Assembly (NCBI RefSeq): GCF_030580935.1
Contig: NZ_JAUQOM010000008.1
Location: 1 to 64,000, forward strand
Direction of reading: 5' to 3'
Source of the DNA: Sphingobium cyanobacteriorum
Lineage (GTDB): Bacteria; Pseudomonadota; Alphaproteobacteria; Sphingomonadales; Sphingomonadaceae
Length of the DNA stretch: 64,000 nucleotides
Numbering within the stretch: the stretch's first letter is position 1; every line of letters starts with the position of its first letter. The notes under the pieces are model-generated. The model had not been told where the DNA came from. It worked only from the letters and a program-made list of their open reading frames with translations, and did no database searches. The position numbers and the translations under genes were made by a program. This document shows positions 27,047 through 36,265 of the stretch, piece after piece.

Positions 27047-28477
27047 ATGTATTGCGAACTCGCCCTTTATATCGATGGACGCTTCATTCCCGCCGGGCCG
27101 GGCCGCATGTCGGAGCCTGTGTTGAACCCTGCCACGGGCGATACGCTCGCCGAACTGCCACATGCGACAGCCGCAGAGCTGGATGAAGCACTTGCCGCCG
27201 CGCAGCGGGCCTTCCCTGCCTGGGCCGCAACCAGCCCGCTGGAGCGCAGCAATATCCTGCGTCGTGCTGCTATTCTGCTGCGCGAGCGGATGGGCGATCA
27301 CGCCCGCATCCTGACGCTGGAACAGGGTAAGCCGCTGGCGGAATCGCGCGGCGAACTGACCCATTCGGCCGAGCTGCTGGAATGGTATGCCGAAGAAGGT
27401 CGCCGGATTTATGGCCGTGTTGTGGCGGGGCGTGCGCCAGGGCTGGAACATGTCGTCCTGCATGAGCCGGTTGGACCGTGCGCTGCCTTTACCCCCTGGA
27501 ATTTCCCGTCGCTAACCCCGGCGCGCAAGGTCGCGGGCGCATTGGCGGCGGGCTGTACCGTCATCCTCAAGGCGGCCGAGGAAACGCCCGGCACCGCTGT
27601 GGAATTGATGCGCGCGTTGCATGACGCGGGCCTGCCCAAGGGATGCGCGCAACTGGTGTTCGGCAATCCGGCGGAGGTGTCGGCTCATCTGATTGCCGCG
27701 CCAGCGATCCGCAAAATCTCGTTCACAGGGTCCACTGCCGTCGGCAAGCACCTCATGAAGCTGGCGGCGGACGGGGTAAAGCGATCGACGATGGAACTGG
27801 GCGGAAACGCCCCAGTCATCGTGTGCGCCGATGCCGATTATGACCTGGCGATGGCGACGCTGGCGGCGGGCAAGTTCCGCAACGCCGGCCAGGTTTGTGT
27901 CAGTCCCGCCCGCTTCTTCGTCCATGAAAGCCTGGTCGATCGCTTCGTTCGTGACGTAGCCGCGCGGGCAGGGGCGTTGAAACTCGGCGCTGGCACCGAC
28001 GCGGACACCCAGATGGGTCCGCTCGCCAATGCGCGCCGGGTGGAGGCGATGGAACGCTTCGTCGCCGATGCGCAAACGCGGGGCGGCACCGTGCTGACCG
28101 GCGGCGCGCGCCACGGCAATGTGGGCAATTTCTTTGCTCCCACCGTTGTGACCGGCCTCGATCAGGATGCCCTCCTGTTTTCCGATGAATGCTTCGGTCC
28201 GATCATGCCGGTCCAGCCCTTCGCCTCGCTGGATGAGGCGATAGAAGGGGCCAATGCGGTGGAGGCGGGGCTGGCCGGCTATGCCTTCACTACTGGCCTC
28301 TCCAATGCCCACAGGATCATGCATGGCGTGCAAACCGGCATGATCGGCATCAACAGCCTGACTGTTTCCACGCCTGAAACTCCGTTCGGGGGCATCAAGG
28401 AGAGTGGCTATGGTTCAGAAGGCGGCCTGGAGGGGCTTCAGGCATATCTGAACACGAAGCTTGCGACTCTCGGTTAA
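27047..28477 (+). CDS. NAD(P)-dependent aldehyde dehydrogenase (succinate-semialdehyde-type)
   Basis: 476 residues; CAAGGA precedes the ATG. Canonical ALDH motifs: TPWNFPSLTPARK (149-161), FTGSTAVGK (226-234), MELGGNAP with catalytic Glu250, and GQVCVSP with nucleophile Cys284. It is closest in style to NAD-dependent succinate-semialdehyde/glycolaldehyde dehydrogenases. It oxidises an aldehyde to a carboxylate, probably the product of the adjoining GMC enzyme. It is the last member of the tight operon that begins at 23107. Confidence 0.95.
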   Translation: MYCELALYIDGRFIPAGPGRMSEPVLNPATGDTLAELPHATAAELDEALAAAQRAFPAWAATSPLERSNILRRAAILLRERMGDHARILTLEQGKPLAESRGELTHSAELLEWYAEEGRRIYGRVVAGRAPGLEHVVLHEPVGPCAAFTPWNFPSLTPARKVAGALAAGCTVILKAAEETPGTAVELMRALHDAGLPKGCAQLVFGNPAEVSAHLIAAPAIRKISFTGSTAVGKHLMKLAADGVKRSTMELGGNAPVIVCADADYDLAMATLAAGKFRNAGQVCVSPARFFVHESLVDRFVRDVAARAGALKLGAGTDADTQMGPLANARRVEAMERFVADAQTRGGTVLTGGARHGNVGNFFAPTVVTGLDQDALLFSDECFGPIMPVQPFASLDEAIEGANAVEAGLAGYAFTTGLSNAHRIMHGVQTGMIGINSLTVSTPETPFGGIKESGYGSEGGLEGLQAYLNTKLATLG

Positions 28478-28616
28478 GAATAGCCTAGGCTATACAGTAA
28501 GCACTTGATTGCTGTTTGAATCCGGGGCAACCGGACTGCTGCCGGGGACTATGCGATTCCGATGAGAGGATCGAATGGTCATTGATCATTGCGTCGACGA
28601 GTGAAGAGGAACGAAG

Positions 28617-28934
28617 ATGGCGAAACTGACGGTTACAAATCGCGCAGGACAGGAACAGTCGATAGAGGCCGACAATGGGCTGACCGTCATGGAAATCATC
28701 CGCGACAATGGGTTTGACGAACTGCTGGCGTTATGTGGCGGCTGTTGCTCCTGCGCGACCTGCCATGTGTATGTTGATGACAGTTTCGCCGACAAGCTGC
28801 CGACCATCACCGAAGATGAGAATGACCTGCTGGACAGTTCCGAACATCGCACCCCGCAGTCGCGTCTGTCCTGCCAGATTGCGTTCAGCGATGCCCTGGA
28901 TGGCCTGAAGGTCACGATCGCGCCGGAAGACTGA
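28617..28934 (+). CDS. [2Fe-2S] ferredoxin (putidaredoxin/adrenodoxin type)
   Basis: 105 residues. Cluster ligands are C40-x5-C46-x2-C49 within [15 protein letters not shown] and Cys86 in RLSCQ. Two extra cysteines (43, 44) sit inside the cluster loop. Acidic segments ([14 protein letters not shown]) are typical of P450 redox partners. It probably serves the P450 at 47269-48483. No ferredoxin reductase is seen in the window. A 139-bp gap separates it from the aldehyde dehydrogenase, so it may have its own promoter. Confidence 0.95.
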   Translation: MAKLTVTNRAGQEQSIEADNGLTVMEIIRDNGFDELLALCGGCCSCATCHVYVDDSFADKLPTITEDENDLLDSSEHRTPQSRLSCQIAFSDALDGLKVTIAPED

Positions 28935-28941
28935 AAACATG

Positions 28942-28973
28942 GGTCCGCCCGGCTTCGCGGAGCCAGGCGGACC
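28942..28973. terminator. Hairpin between converging ferredoxin and crotonase genes
   Basis: GGTCCGCC (28942-28949) pairs with GGCGGACC (28966-28973). An inner GGCT/AGCC extension closes a TCGCGG loop. No strong U-run follows. Confidence 0.5.
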
Positions 28974-28993
28974 ATCATCCCCGGACTGGCAGT

Positions 28994-29896
28994 TCAACCC
29001 TCCCGCAGGCGGACATATCCGTCGCCAAACGGCGCATCCCGGTTCGTCAGCGCTGTTTTGAGGCCATGTTCCTTCATGTCGGCCTTGAACTGCATCCGGC
29101 GCGGGCCGGTGGCCAGATGGGCGCGGGCGTCCATTTCCGCCGCGAGCCGCTGGATGGTTCCAGCACCCATTTGTTCCAGCGCGAGGTTGACGATCCGTTT
29201 CTGCGCGGACAGCAGTTCCTGATCGACCGCCGCCACCCGGCGAGCCAGTGCATCCACGGCGGCGTCCAATTCTTCGGCAGGCCATGATTCCAGCGCAAGG
29301 CCGATCTTCACCGCATCGGCCCCGGTCATCTTGTCGCCTGTGAACAGCATCCGCTTGGCCCATTGCGGGCCGCAATGATAAATCCACATATGGGCGGGCG
29401 GAGAACCGTTGGCGCGGGTGGCGGGAAAGCCGATCCGGGCATCGTCCGCCATGATCACCAGATCGCAGGACAGCGCGATGTCGGTGCCGCCGGCCAGACA
29501 ATTGCCATGTACTTTCGCAATCACCGGCTTGTGAATGGATGGGATGATGAGGGTATGTTCCTGGGTTCGCTCCATGGAGAAGCAGTCATCGTCGAATCGC
29601 TGACCTGCTTTGCGATACTCGTAATTGCCGATCTGTGTCTTTTCGCCGCGGCCTTCATAGGCTTGTTCCAGGTCATAACCTGCGCAGAAATCTTTGCCCG
29701 CGCCGCACAGGACGATGGCATTCACGTCCAGACGGTCATCTGCTTCCAGCATGGCGTCGCGCATCTCGCTCAACATCCGGCCGTTCAGGGCATTGCGCTT
29801 GTCCGGGCGGTTGAATGTGATCGTGGCTACCGCGTCCTCGACCTCGAAAAGAATCTGTTCCGGCTCATAGAGCCATTTCCCGCGATAATCCGTCAT
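28994..29896 (-). CDS. Enoyl-CoA hydratase/isomerase family protein
   Basis: 300 residues from the ATG at 29896 (AGGAG 5 nt upstream). Crotonase core: FNRPDKRNALNGRM, GKDFCAGYDLEQAYEG and HGNCLAGGTDIALSCD. Asp replaces the first hydratase glutamate, and the second site reads GFPATRANGSPP without Glu. A C-terminal extension makes it longer than a typical 260-residue hydratase. The exact activity is uncertain. It is divergent from the SDR gene at 30063. Confidence 0.9.
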   Translation of the reverse strand: MTDYRGKWLYEPEQILFEVEDAVATITFNRPDKRNALNGRMLSEMRDAMLEADDRLDVNAIVLCGAGKDFCAGYDLEQAYEGRGEKTQIGNYEYRKAGQRFDDDCFSMERTQEHTLIIPSIHKPVIAKVHGNCLAGGTDIALSCDLVIMADDARIGFPATRANGSPPAHMWIYHCGPQWAKRMLFTGDKMTGADAVKIGLALESWPAEELDAAVDALARRVAAVDQELLSAQKRIVNLALEQMGAGTIQRLAAEMDARAHLATGPRRMQFKADMKEHGLKTALTNRDAPFGDGYVRLREG

Positions 29897-30062
29897 GACA
29901 ACTCCTGTTTTTGGCGAATGGATCGACTTTGCCGTGCCTGCCCCACAGAGGGAAGCGGCAGCGGCCTCAATCGCATCCCCGATACAAATAGCCCTCTTTG
30001 GGGACTGCACGATCATCCATGGCATGGAACCGTGTTGCGGAATTGAGGAGAGGACAGATCCT

Positions 30063-30848
30063 ATGGGCAAGTTGGCAGGCAAGGTTGCGATCGTGATGGG
30101 TGCGACGCGCGAAGGGAATATGGGGCAGGCAATCGCGCGTCGATTTCTGGCGGAAGGCGCGCATGTCGTTGTGTCGGGCCGTTCCGCCGGCGGGCTGGAT
30201 GCCTTTGCCAAGGCGACCGGCGCCACATCGATGCCGGCCGATGTGGCGAATCGTGATGCGGTGTTCGACCTCTTTCAACAGGCGCAGGCGCGGTTCGGCC
30301 GTGTCGACATCGCCATCAATGCCGCGGCTACCGGGCAATATGGTCCGTTCGAGGACATGACCGAAGCCGAGATAGACGAAATGCTGGCCATCATCTTCAA
30401 GGGCGGCATCTGGTTCATGCAGGCTGCGGTCGGGGCGATGAAGGGAGCGGGTGGCGGGGCCATCGTCAACGTGTCATCGGCGGTCGCTGACATCATGTTC
30501 GAGAATCACGTCGCTTATATGGGTGCCAAGGCGGGACTCAATCATATGACCAGAGCCGTAGCGAACGAATTCGGGCAATTCGGCATCCGCGCAAATATTC
30601 TGGCGCCCGGTCTGACCGAAACGCCCATGTTGGGCGGAACATTCACCCCGGCGATGATCGAGGTTTTTGCGCGGGAATATCCGCTGGGGCGCATCACCAA
30701 TGTCGAGGATGTCGCCAACGCGGCGCTGTTCATGGCGGGCGACGAATGTTTCATGACCGGCCAGACATTCCATGTCACTGGTGGCCTGACCCTCAGGCGC
30801 AATCCGACGACCGCAGAGATCATGCGCGCGGCAACAGGGCAGGGGTGA
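30063..30848 (+). CDS. SDR-family oxidoreductase
   Basis: 261 residues from the ATG at 30063, preceded by GAGGAGAGGA. Motifs: MGATREGNMG (12-21) as glycine loop, INAAATG (86-92), catalytic Ser138/139 in NVSSAV, and YMGAK (Tyr152, Lys156). The loop carries REGN before MG, resembling the SEGDE-containing loop of the SDR at 11093. It likely acts as an NAD(P)-dependent alcohol dehydrogenase/ketoreductase. It is convergent with the TesB gene (14 bp between stops). Confidence 0.92.
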   Translation: MGKLAGKVAIVMGATREGNMGQAIARRFLAEGAHVVVSGRSAGGLDAFAKATGATSMPADVANRDAVFDLFQQAQARFGRVDIAINAAATGQYGPFEDMTEAEIDEMLAIIFKGGIWFMQAAVGAMKGAGGGAIVNVSSAVADIMFENHVAYMGAKAGLNHMTRAVANEFGQFGIRANILAPGLTETPMLGGTFTPAMIEVFAREYPLGRITNVEDVANAALFMAGDECFMTGQTFHVTGGLTLRRNPTTAEIMRAATGQG

Positions 30849-30862
30849 AAGTCAGGCAGGCG

Positions 30863-31762
30863 TCAGTCTGCCCTGTCTTCCTGGGCAACCCGGATCAACG
30901 CCTCCTGCGCGCTGCTGGCCAGCAGGAGGCCTTCGCGCGTATAGATGAGTCCACGCGACAGCCCGGTCGAGTTCATCGCGGATGGGCTGTCGATCTCATA
31001 GAGCAGCCAGTCATCGACCCGGCCGGGGCGATGGAGCCAAAGGGCATGGTCGATCGATGCCATCTGCGGGTCTTTCGGCCCATAACTGACCTGATGCGTG
31101 GTGAGCGCTGCGCCCGCCAGCCAGAAATCCGACAGATAGGCGAGCAGCGCCGTGTGGATCAAGGGATCGGTCACTTTTGCGGCGCTGGGGATGCGGACCC
31201 ATAACCGTCGCCGGGGCAGCGTCTCTCCGCCCGTCAGCGAATCGGGATTGATAAGTTTCAGTTCGATGAGGCTGATGGGCCCCAGCCGCTCGCTGGCGCG
31301 CACGGCATTTGGCTCTCCGGTCTGTCGTGCATAGTCGTGTAATGTCGGCAGATCTTCGGGCGGTGGCACGTCGGGCATCAGCATCTGATGCTCCAGTCCG
31401 GGCTGGTCCGGTCCATGAAACGAACATTCCATGTGGAATATCGCCTGCCCCCGCTGGCGTGCGACGACGCGGCGCGTGGAAAAGCTGCGTCCGTCGCGGC
31501 TGCGTTCCACATCGAAATTGACCCGATGCTGGCCGTCCCCCGCGCGGAGAAAATAGCCGTGAAGCGAGTGGATCGTGCGGCCGGGTGCTGTCCGCGCCGC
31601 GCTCAGCAAGGCGTGAGCCAGAACCTGTCCGCCATAAAGATGGCTGTCGTCGCGCACACCCGATCGTGGGTTGGTGAAGCTGTCCGGGCCAAGCGCCTCC
31701 AGTCCCATCAGCCGTTCGGCATCAAGGCCATCCCACCGTTCGACCGGAAGCAATATTGTCAT
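30863..31762 (-). CDS. TesB-type acyl-CoA thioesterase II
   Basis: 298 residues; the ATG at 31762 fits the family start (AAGG about 11 nt upstream), although the frame is open to 31858. Double hotdog: HLYGGQVLAHALLSAART (about 42-59) in the first domain, and SIDHALWLHRPGRVDDWLLYEIDSPSA with the terminal SAQEALIR in the second. The catalytic Asp (IDH) and Gln (AQE) of the TesB triad are visible. It hydrolyses medium or long acyl-CoAs. Confidence 0.93.
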   Translation of the reverse strand: MTILLPVERWDGLDAERLMGLEALGPDSFTNPRSGVRDDSHLYGGQVLAHALLSAARTAPGRTIHSLHGYFLRAGDGQHRVNFDVERSRDGRSFSTRRVVARQRGQAIFHMECSFHGPDQPGLEHQMLMPDVPPPEDLPTLHDYARQTGEPNAVRASERLGPISLIELKLINPDSLTGGETLPRRRLWVRIPSAAKVTDPLIHTALLAYLSDFWLAGAALTTHQVSYGPKDPQMASIDHALWLHRPGRVDDWLLYEIDSPSAMNSTGLSRGLIYTREGLLLASSAQEALIRVAQEDRAD

Positions 31763-31982
31763 GTTGCACGCACCTTCGCCGCTGTCGACCGCCGCCCATA
31801 TGGACGCAGAGGGGTTGAGGGAAGGAGAAGCGCTGCGCCATCGCCGGCGGGAAGTCAATTTTGTGAGATCGCCAGTGCGATCCTGTGCCCGACCAGGATT
31901 TGACCGGAGAAAGTCATTCCTGTTGGCGACCGTTCGGGATTATGTTGCACACCATGACTTACTGACTCTGTAGGAGAGAATC

Positions 31983-33200
31983 ATGGCGACCGCCCCCAGC
32001 TTCCAGCCGACCAAGGTCTATGACGGACCGATCTTCGATTGCGACAGTCACATTCATGAACGCAATTACGACTTCATGAAGCAATATCTGCCGCAGGACC
32101 TGCATGCCCAGTGGCTGCCTGCGCGCAAGGTTGGTCCTGATGGTCGCTTTGGCCTGCACATCGGCGATCGCATGATCGAAAATGCCGAAGCCAATGCACA
32201 GGGCCTCGTCCCACCGCCCGGCAAGCTCAAGGAATGGCTCAAGGCGATGAAGGAGGGCAAATCCAACGTCGAGGGCTGGATTGAACCGACCGAGGACATG
32301 ATGACGCCCGCTGGCCGGCTGGCAAAGCTGGACGCATTCGGTGTGGAAGGCTGTATTCTGTTCGTTGGCGAATTCGTGTCGACCTTCGGCTATTATCCGC
32401 AGGACGCCACCGGCAACGCCGTGCTTCACGCCTATAACGAATATGTTCATAACGAATGGGGCTTCGCCTACGAAAACCGGATTTTCGCGACCGGCCTGCT
32501 CAGCCTGTGGGATCTTGAAACGTCGGTTGCCGAAGCGAAGTGGCTGGTCGAACGCGGGGTCCGGGTTGTCTGCATGCCGATGGGACCGGCAGGTGGAAAG
32601 TCACCGGCTGACCCCTATTTCGATCCGGTATGGCAGATACTCAACGACAATCATGTCGCCGTCACCTTCCATGTTTCGGAAGCCAATTTCATGCATCCGA
32701 TGATTCGCGAGTTCGGAGAAAAGCCGCTCCAGTCGCGGCGCACGGGCCAGACGGCGTGGCAGTGGATGTTCTGTTATTCGGAACTGCCGGTGCAGATCAC
32801 GCTTGCCAACATCATCTATCATAATTTCTTCGAACGTTTCCCCAATATCCGTATCGCGAGCGTCGAGAATGGCGCGAACTGGGTGCCCGGCTTCCTGGAG
32901 AAAATGGACAAGATGCGCGGCATGGCCAAAAATGGCTATTGGCCCTGCGGCCAGTTGCCGGAGCGGCCGAGCAAGATCTTCAAGCGCCACTGCTTTGCCG
33001 TTGCCTACCCGGAAGATGATGTGAAGACTATCGTGGAGCAGATCGGTACGTCCGAGTGCATCCTGATGGGTTCCGATTACCCTCATGCCGAAGGCGTGCC
33101 TGAACCGCGCGATTTCTTCGCCGAAGCGCTGACCGAACTGTCCGATGCAGATGCACGCGCGATCATGTACGATAACGGCAAGCGCTTCATGCGCGTCTGA
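31983..33200 (+). CDS. Amidohydrolase-2 family metal-dependent hydrolase/decarboxylase
   Basis: 405 residues; AGGAGAG precedes the ATG. The metal-binding HxH is in FDCDSHIHE (His23, His25). A later His lies in VTFHVSEAN, and the conserved Asp is in LMGSDYPHAEG. This is the ACMSD/gamma-resorcylate decarboxylase-like TIM-barrel group, common in aromatic and terpenoid catabolism, acting as hydrolase or non-oxidative decarboxylase. It is monocistronic, with its own strong terminator 27 bp after the stop. Confidence 0.92.
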   Translation: MATAPSFQPTKVYDGPIFDCDSHIHERNYDFMKQYLPQDLHAQWLPARKVGPDGRFGLHIGDRMIENAEANAQGLVPPPGKLKEWLKAMKEGKSNVEGWIEPTEDMMTPAGRLAKLDAFGVEGCILFVGEFVSTFGYYPQDATGNAVLHAYNEYVHNEWGFAYENRIFATGLLSLWDLETSVAEAKWLVERGVRVVCMPMGPAGGKSPADPYFDPVWQILNDNHVAVTFHVSEANFMHPMIREFGEKPLQSRRTGQTAWQWMFCYSELPVQITLANIIYHNFFERFPNIRIASVENGANWVPGFLEKMDKMRGMAKNGYWPCGQLPERPSKIFKRHCFAVAYPEDDVKTIVEQIGTSECILMGSDYPHAEGVPEPRDFFAEALTELSDADARAIMYDNGKRFMRV

Positions 33201-33227
33201 GGCACTGCCTTATCGGCTTTGTGATGC

Positions 33228-33267
33228 GGGCCGGCCCTGTCCTTCGGGACAGGGCCGGCCCTTTTTT
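33228..33267 (+). terminator. Strong Rho-independent terminator with UUCG tetraloop
   Basis: A perfect 15-bp GC-rich stem (33228-33242 with 33247-33261) closes the tetraloop TTCG and is followed by TTTTTT (33262-33267). It terminates the amidohydrolase transcript. Confidence 0.97.
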
Positions 33268-33319
33268 ATACATGTCATCCGCACTGTCCGATGGACAGGA
33301 TGCGCGCGGATTTGATTTC

Positions 33320-33360
33320 GGGAAAGAAAGACGGCGGCAAACGGGTAGTTTGCCGCCGTC
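33320..33360 (-). terminator. Rho-independent terminator of the second TonB receptor
   Basis: GACGGCGGCAAAC (33330-33342) and GTTTGCCGCCGTC (33348-33360) form a 13-bp stem. On the minus strand it is followed by TTTCTTTCC. It lies 25 bp past the receptor stop. Confidence 0.85.
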
Positions 33361-33384
33361 CGATCCTTCATCGCACTTGGATGA

Positions 33385-35985
33385 TCAGAAACGTCCGGTC
33401 AGCGTCGCGCCGAACATACGGGGTGCATTATAGACGCTGCTGTCATTACCAATGCCGGAATTCTGCGCATTGGAGTTCGCCGCCAGCCGATGGATTTCGT
33501 TGGTGACGTTGGTGAGGAACAGGGTCAGGTCCAAGTTCGAATTATATATGTTGTTCCAGCTCGCATTCAGGTTGAACGTCGTATATTTGGGCTCGATTCC
33601 ACGGGGTGAAATAAAGCTGTTGACCGACTGCGCCAAAGCGGCGCTGGACTGGTGATAGAGGTTGCCGCCGATGCCGATCCTGCCGATGCCACCATCGTCC
33701 TGAATGAAGTCCCAGCGGGCATTGACGCCCAGTTGATGTTTTGGCGTCGCGAAGAAACGGTTGCGCGTACAAAAGCCGATGGCGACCAGCGCGGTCGGAT
33801 CGCACGCACTTGGATCTTCATTGGGATCGATGTCGAACTTGGCGTGGGTATATGCATAATTGGCGCCAAGAGTGAAGCCGTCGAACGGACTGATCTGCCC
33901 TTCAAATTCCAGGCCATAGATTTTGGCTGCCGCAACATTGGTCAGGATGCTTCCTGGGGTGCCGTTCTCGCCGCGAGCCGTGATGGTTTGCTGGATTTTC
34001 GTGTAACGATCACGGTAAAGGGCCAGGTTGGCACGTACTGGCATTGACCCCAGTTCGAACTGGGTTTTCAATCCGACTTCGACGGAAATGTCGTTTTCGG
34101 GCTGATATTGCCTGAACTCCGGCTTGGGGAAGGTTGAGTTGATGCCGCCCGGACGATAGCCCTTGCTGACCTTTGCGTAGAGGAGCTTGCGTTCATCGAA
34201 TGCGTAACTCGCGCCGGCCGACCATGTCCATACGTCGAACGATGCCTTCGATTCGATGCAGGTCGTCTGGAAGATGCCGCCATTGTAATTGGCGCATTGC
34301 CCGTGCGGCACATTGGCGGCGCCATTGGCGGTTGCGGCAGCGAGCCCGGCAAGCTGTTCGTCGGTCAGGCCGGTAAAGCCAAAGCCAGCATCACGGAACG
34401 TGGTAAAACTGGCAAGAAGGGTCCGCTCCAGCCCCGGAACCGGCAGTAGCGCATTATAGACCGCGTTGAACGAATGCACCTTGTCGCTGGTGTAGCGCAG
34501 GCCGCCGTTGATCTTGAAGCTGGGCGCCACCTCATATTCGGCATAGCCATAGATCGCACGGCTTTTCGTTTTCACATGCTGAACGACGTCATATTCCAGG
34601 ATGCCGCCAAAGATCGTGTCATTCTCGATCCGCTTGCGGCCGGGCCTCTGTTCATCCATGTAGCCGCCGAGCGACCAGGTAAGCTTGCCATCGAGGAAAT
34701 TCCCTGAAAGCCGCAATTCTTCGCTAAACTGCTCCTGATCGATGAAGGGGATATTCCCTCCTGGATTCCACGGGCATGCATCATGGCAGGGTTGTACATA
34801 GCCACTGTTGTCGCCCGTGTAATTTTGCGCGCTCCGCTCCAGATAGCGGGTATAGCCGAACACATTTTTGAGTTCCAGATTGTCGCTCAGCGTCGCGGTG
34901 GTCGTATTGGTAATATATGTAATATGACGTTTGTTGTAAACCGGAGCGGTGTTGAAGGTCTTTCGCTTGCCCAGGCTCTTCTGGCGTGCAATCGCGCTCT
35001 GAATGGCATTGATATAATTGCCAACGGTAAGCGGTGTATCACCCGTCTGGAAGGCGCGGATAGATCCATTCCCGTCAAGGCCATAGATCGGACTGAAACC
35101 CGGTATGCCAAAATCGGACGGCGTGCTGACCAGCGGGATGAAGCCGCCGACATTGGCAATGACGCCGGCATTGTTCTGGGCATCGTACAGCACCGATGTG
35201 CCATTGTCGTCGACATGCTGGTACTGAACAACGGTCAGGTTTTCAAAGCTGTCGGACGGCTTGAGCAGCAGGCTCAATCTGCCTCCCTGATAATTCACAT
35301 TGTCCAGGTCCTTGCCATTGTACAGATTCTTGGTGAAGCCGTCGCGCCGCGTAACGTCCCAGCCGAAACGCAGAGCCACCTTGTCGCCACTGATCGGCAC
35401 ATTGATGAAACCTTCGGTTCCCAGCAGATTATAGGTGCCTGCTTTCAGTGAAATTTCAGCCGAGTAATCGCCGGTCGGCCTGTTTGGCGTCAGCATGATA
35501 TTGCCGCCGTCAGTCACGCGACCAAATTGTACCCCTTGCGGTCCGCGCAGGACTTGCAGCGATTGCGTGTCATAAAATTGGCCTACGCCCAGGGTTTTGA
35601 TCGGTACTTCGTTGAAGTAGGTGATCACCGCCGGGAACAGGGAACCGTAAACCGTCCCCTGGCCACGAATGACAAAGGTGAGGTTGCCACGATCGGTGTC
35701 GCCACCGGCCGCAATCGACAGGCCTGGGACGGATTTCTGCATGTCTTCCGGTCGGAACGTGCCTTCATTCTTGAACTGCGCATCCGTGAGAACCGAGACA
35801 GCGACAGGAACGCTTTGCAGATTTTCGCTGGATCGCCGTGCCGTCACGATAATGTCAGCCAGGCTGCGTTGTTCAGCGGACTGTTCTTCGGGCGCAGTAT
35901 TTGCCGCAGCATCGGCGGCATGAGCCGCGCCGTGCGACAGCGCGATCGCTGAAGCAGCAAGCATCATATGTACAGATATTTTCAT
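33385..35985 (-). CDS. TonB-dependent outer-membrane receptor
   Basis: 866 residues; GGGAGAGGAAA directly precedes the ATG. A signal peptide (MKISVHMMLAASAIALSHGAAHA) leads to a TonB-box/plug segment LADIIVTARRSSENLQSVPVAVSVL. The plug has FVIRGQGTVYGSLFPAVITYFNEVP and LQVLRGPQGVQFGRVTDGGNI. The barrel ends NAPRMFGATLTGRF with the terminal Phe. It differs clearly from the other two receptors (no shared DPPVG block), so it probably takes a different ligand. Its leader carries a small hairpin at 36028-36044. Confidence 0.95.
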   Translation of the reverse strand: MKISVHMMLAASAIALSHGAAHAADAAANTAPEEQSAEQRSLADIIVTARRSSENLQSVPVAVSVLTDAQFKNEGTFRPEDMQKSVPGLSIAAGGDTDRGNLTFVIRGQGTVYGSLFPAVITYFNEVPIKTLGVGQFYDTQSLQVLRGPQGVQFGRVTDGGNIMLTPNRPTGDYSAEISLKAGTYNLLGTEGFINVPISGDKVALRFGWDVTRRDGFTKNLYNGKDLDNVNYQGGRLSLLLKPSDSFENLTVVQYQHVDDNGTSVLYDAQNNAGVIANVGGFIPLVSTPSDFGIPGFSPIYGLDGNGSIRAFQTGDTPLTVGNYINAIQSAIARQKSLGKRKTFNTAPVYNKRHITYITNTTTATLSDNLELKNVFGYTRYLERSAQNYTGDNSGYVQPCHDACPWNPGGNIPFIDQEQFSEELRLSGNFLDGKLTWSLGGYMDEQRPGRKRIENDTIFGGILEYDVVQHVKTKSRAIYGYAEYEVAPSFKINGGLRYTSDKVHSFNAVYNALLPVPGLERTLLASFTTFRDAGFGFTGLTDEQLAGLAAATANGAANVPHGQCANYNGGIFQTTCIESKASFDVWTWSAGASYAFDERKLLYAKVSKGYRPGGINSTFPKPEFRQYQPENDISVEVGLKTQFELGSMPVRANLALYRDRYTKIQQTITARGENGTPGSILTNVAAAKIYGLEFEGQISPFDGFTLGANYAYTHAKFDIDPNEDPSACDPTALVAIGFCTRNRFFATPKHQLGVNARWDFIQDDGGIGRIGIGGNLYHQSSAALAQSVNSFISPRGIEPKYTTFNLNASWNNIYNSNLDLTLFLTNVTNEIHRLAANSNAQNSGIGNDSSVYNAPRMFGATLTGRF

Positions 35986-36027
35986 TTTCCTCTCCCTAGC
36001 TCATAATCTTATATTTTATTTCTGAGA

Positions 36028-36044
36028 GGCCGACATTGTCGGCC
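36028..36044. promoter_or_regulatory. Small hairpin in the leader of the second TonB receptor
   Basis: GGCCGAC-ATT-GTCGGCC (arms 36028-36034 and 36038-36044) lies 43 bp upstream of the receptor start, next to an AT-rich stretch (36001-36022). It could be a 5'-UTR hairpin or an operator. Confidence 0.35.
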
Positions 36045-36265
36045 CAGGCACTATGGAAATTAACCTCCTTTTTCCCGCGATTACATGTTCAATCGGTGCG
36101 ACCAGTCAGTGGCAGGCGGATAAGGCCCTTCATCGATCGGGGGCGGTGAGTACGGCGTGATCCGCATCGACGCCCAGAATGTTGACAACGAAAGTTACAC
36201 CAGATGCGGCAAGATTCAGCGCATGATCCCGGTCAATGCCTGGGCAGATGGTCCGATCGTCCATC

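Noticed and set aside
23107..28477. Identification as a polyethylene-glycol (peg) operon
   Set aside because: GMC and aldehyde dehydrogenase fit, but permease, adjacent receptor and the peg order are absent; the resemblance is kept only as a comparison.
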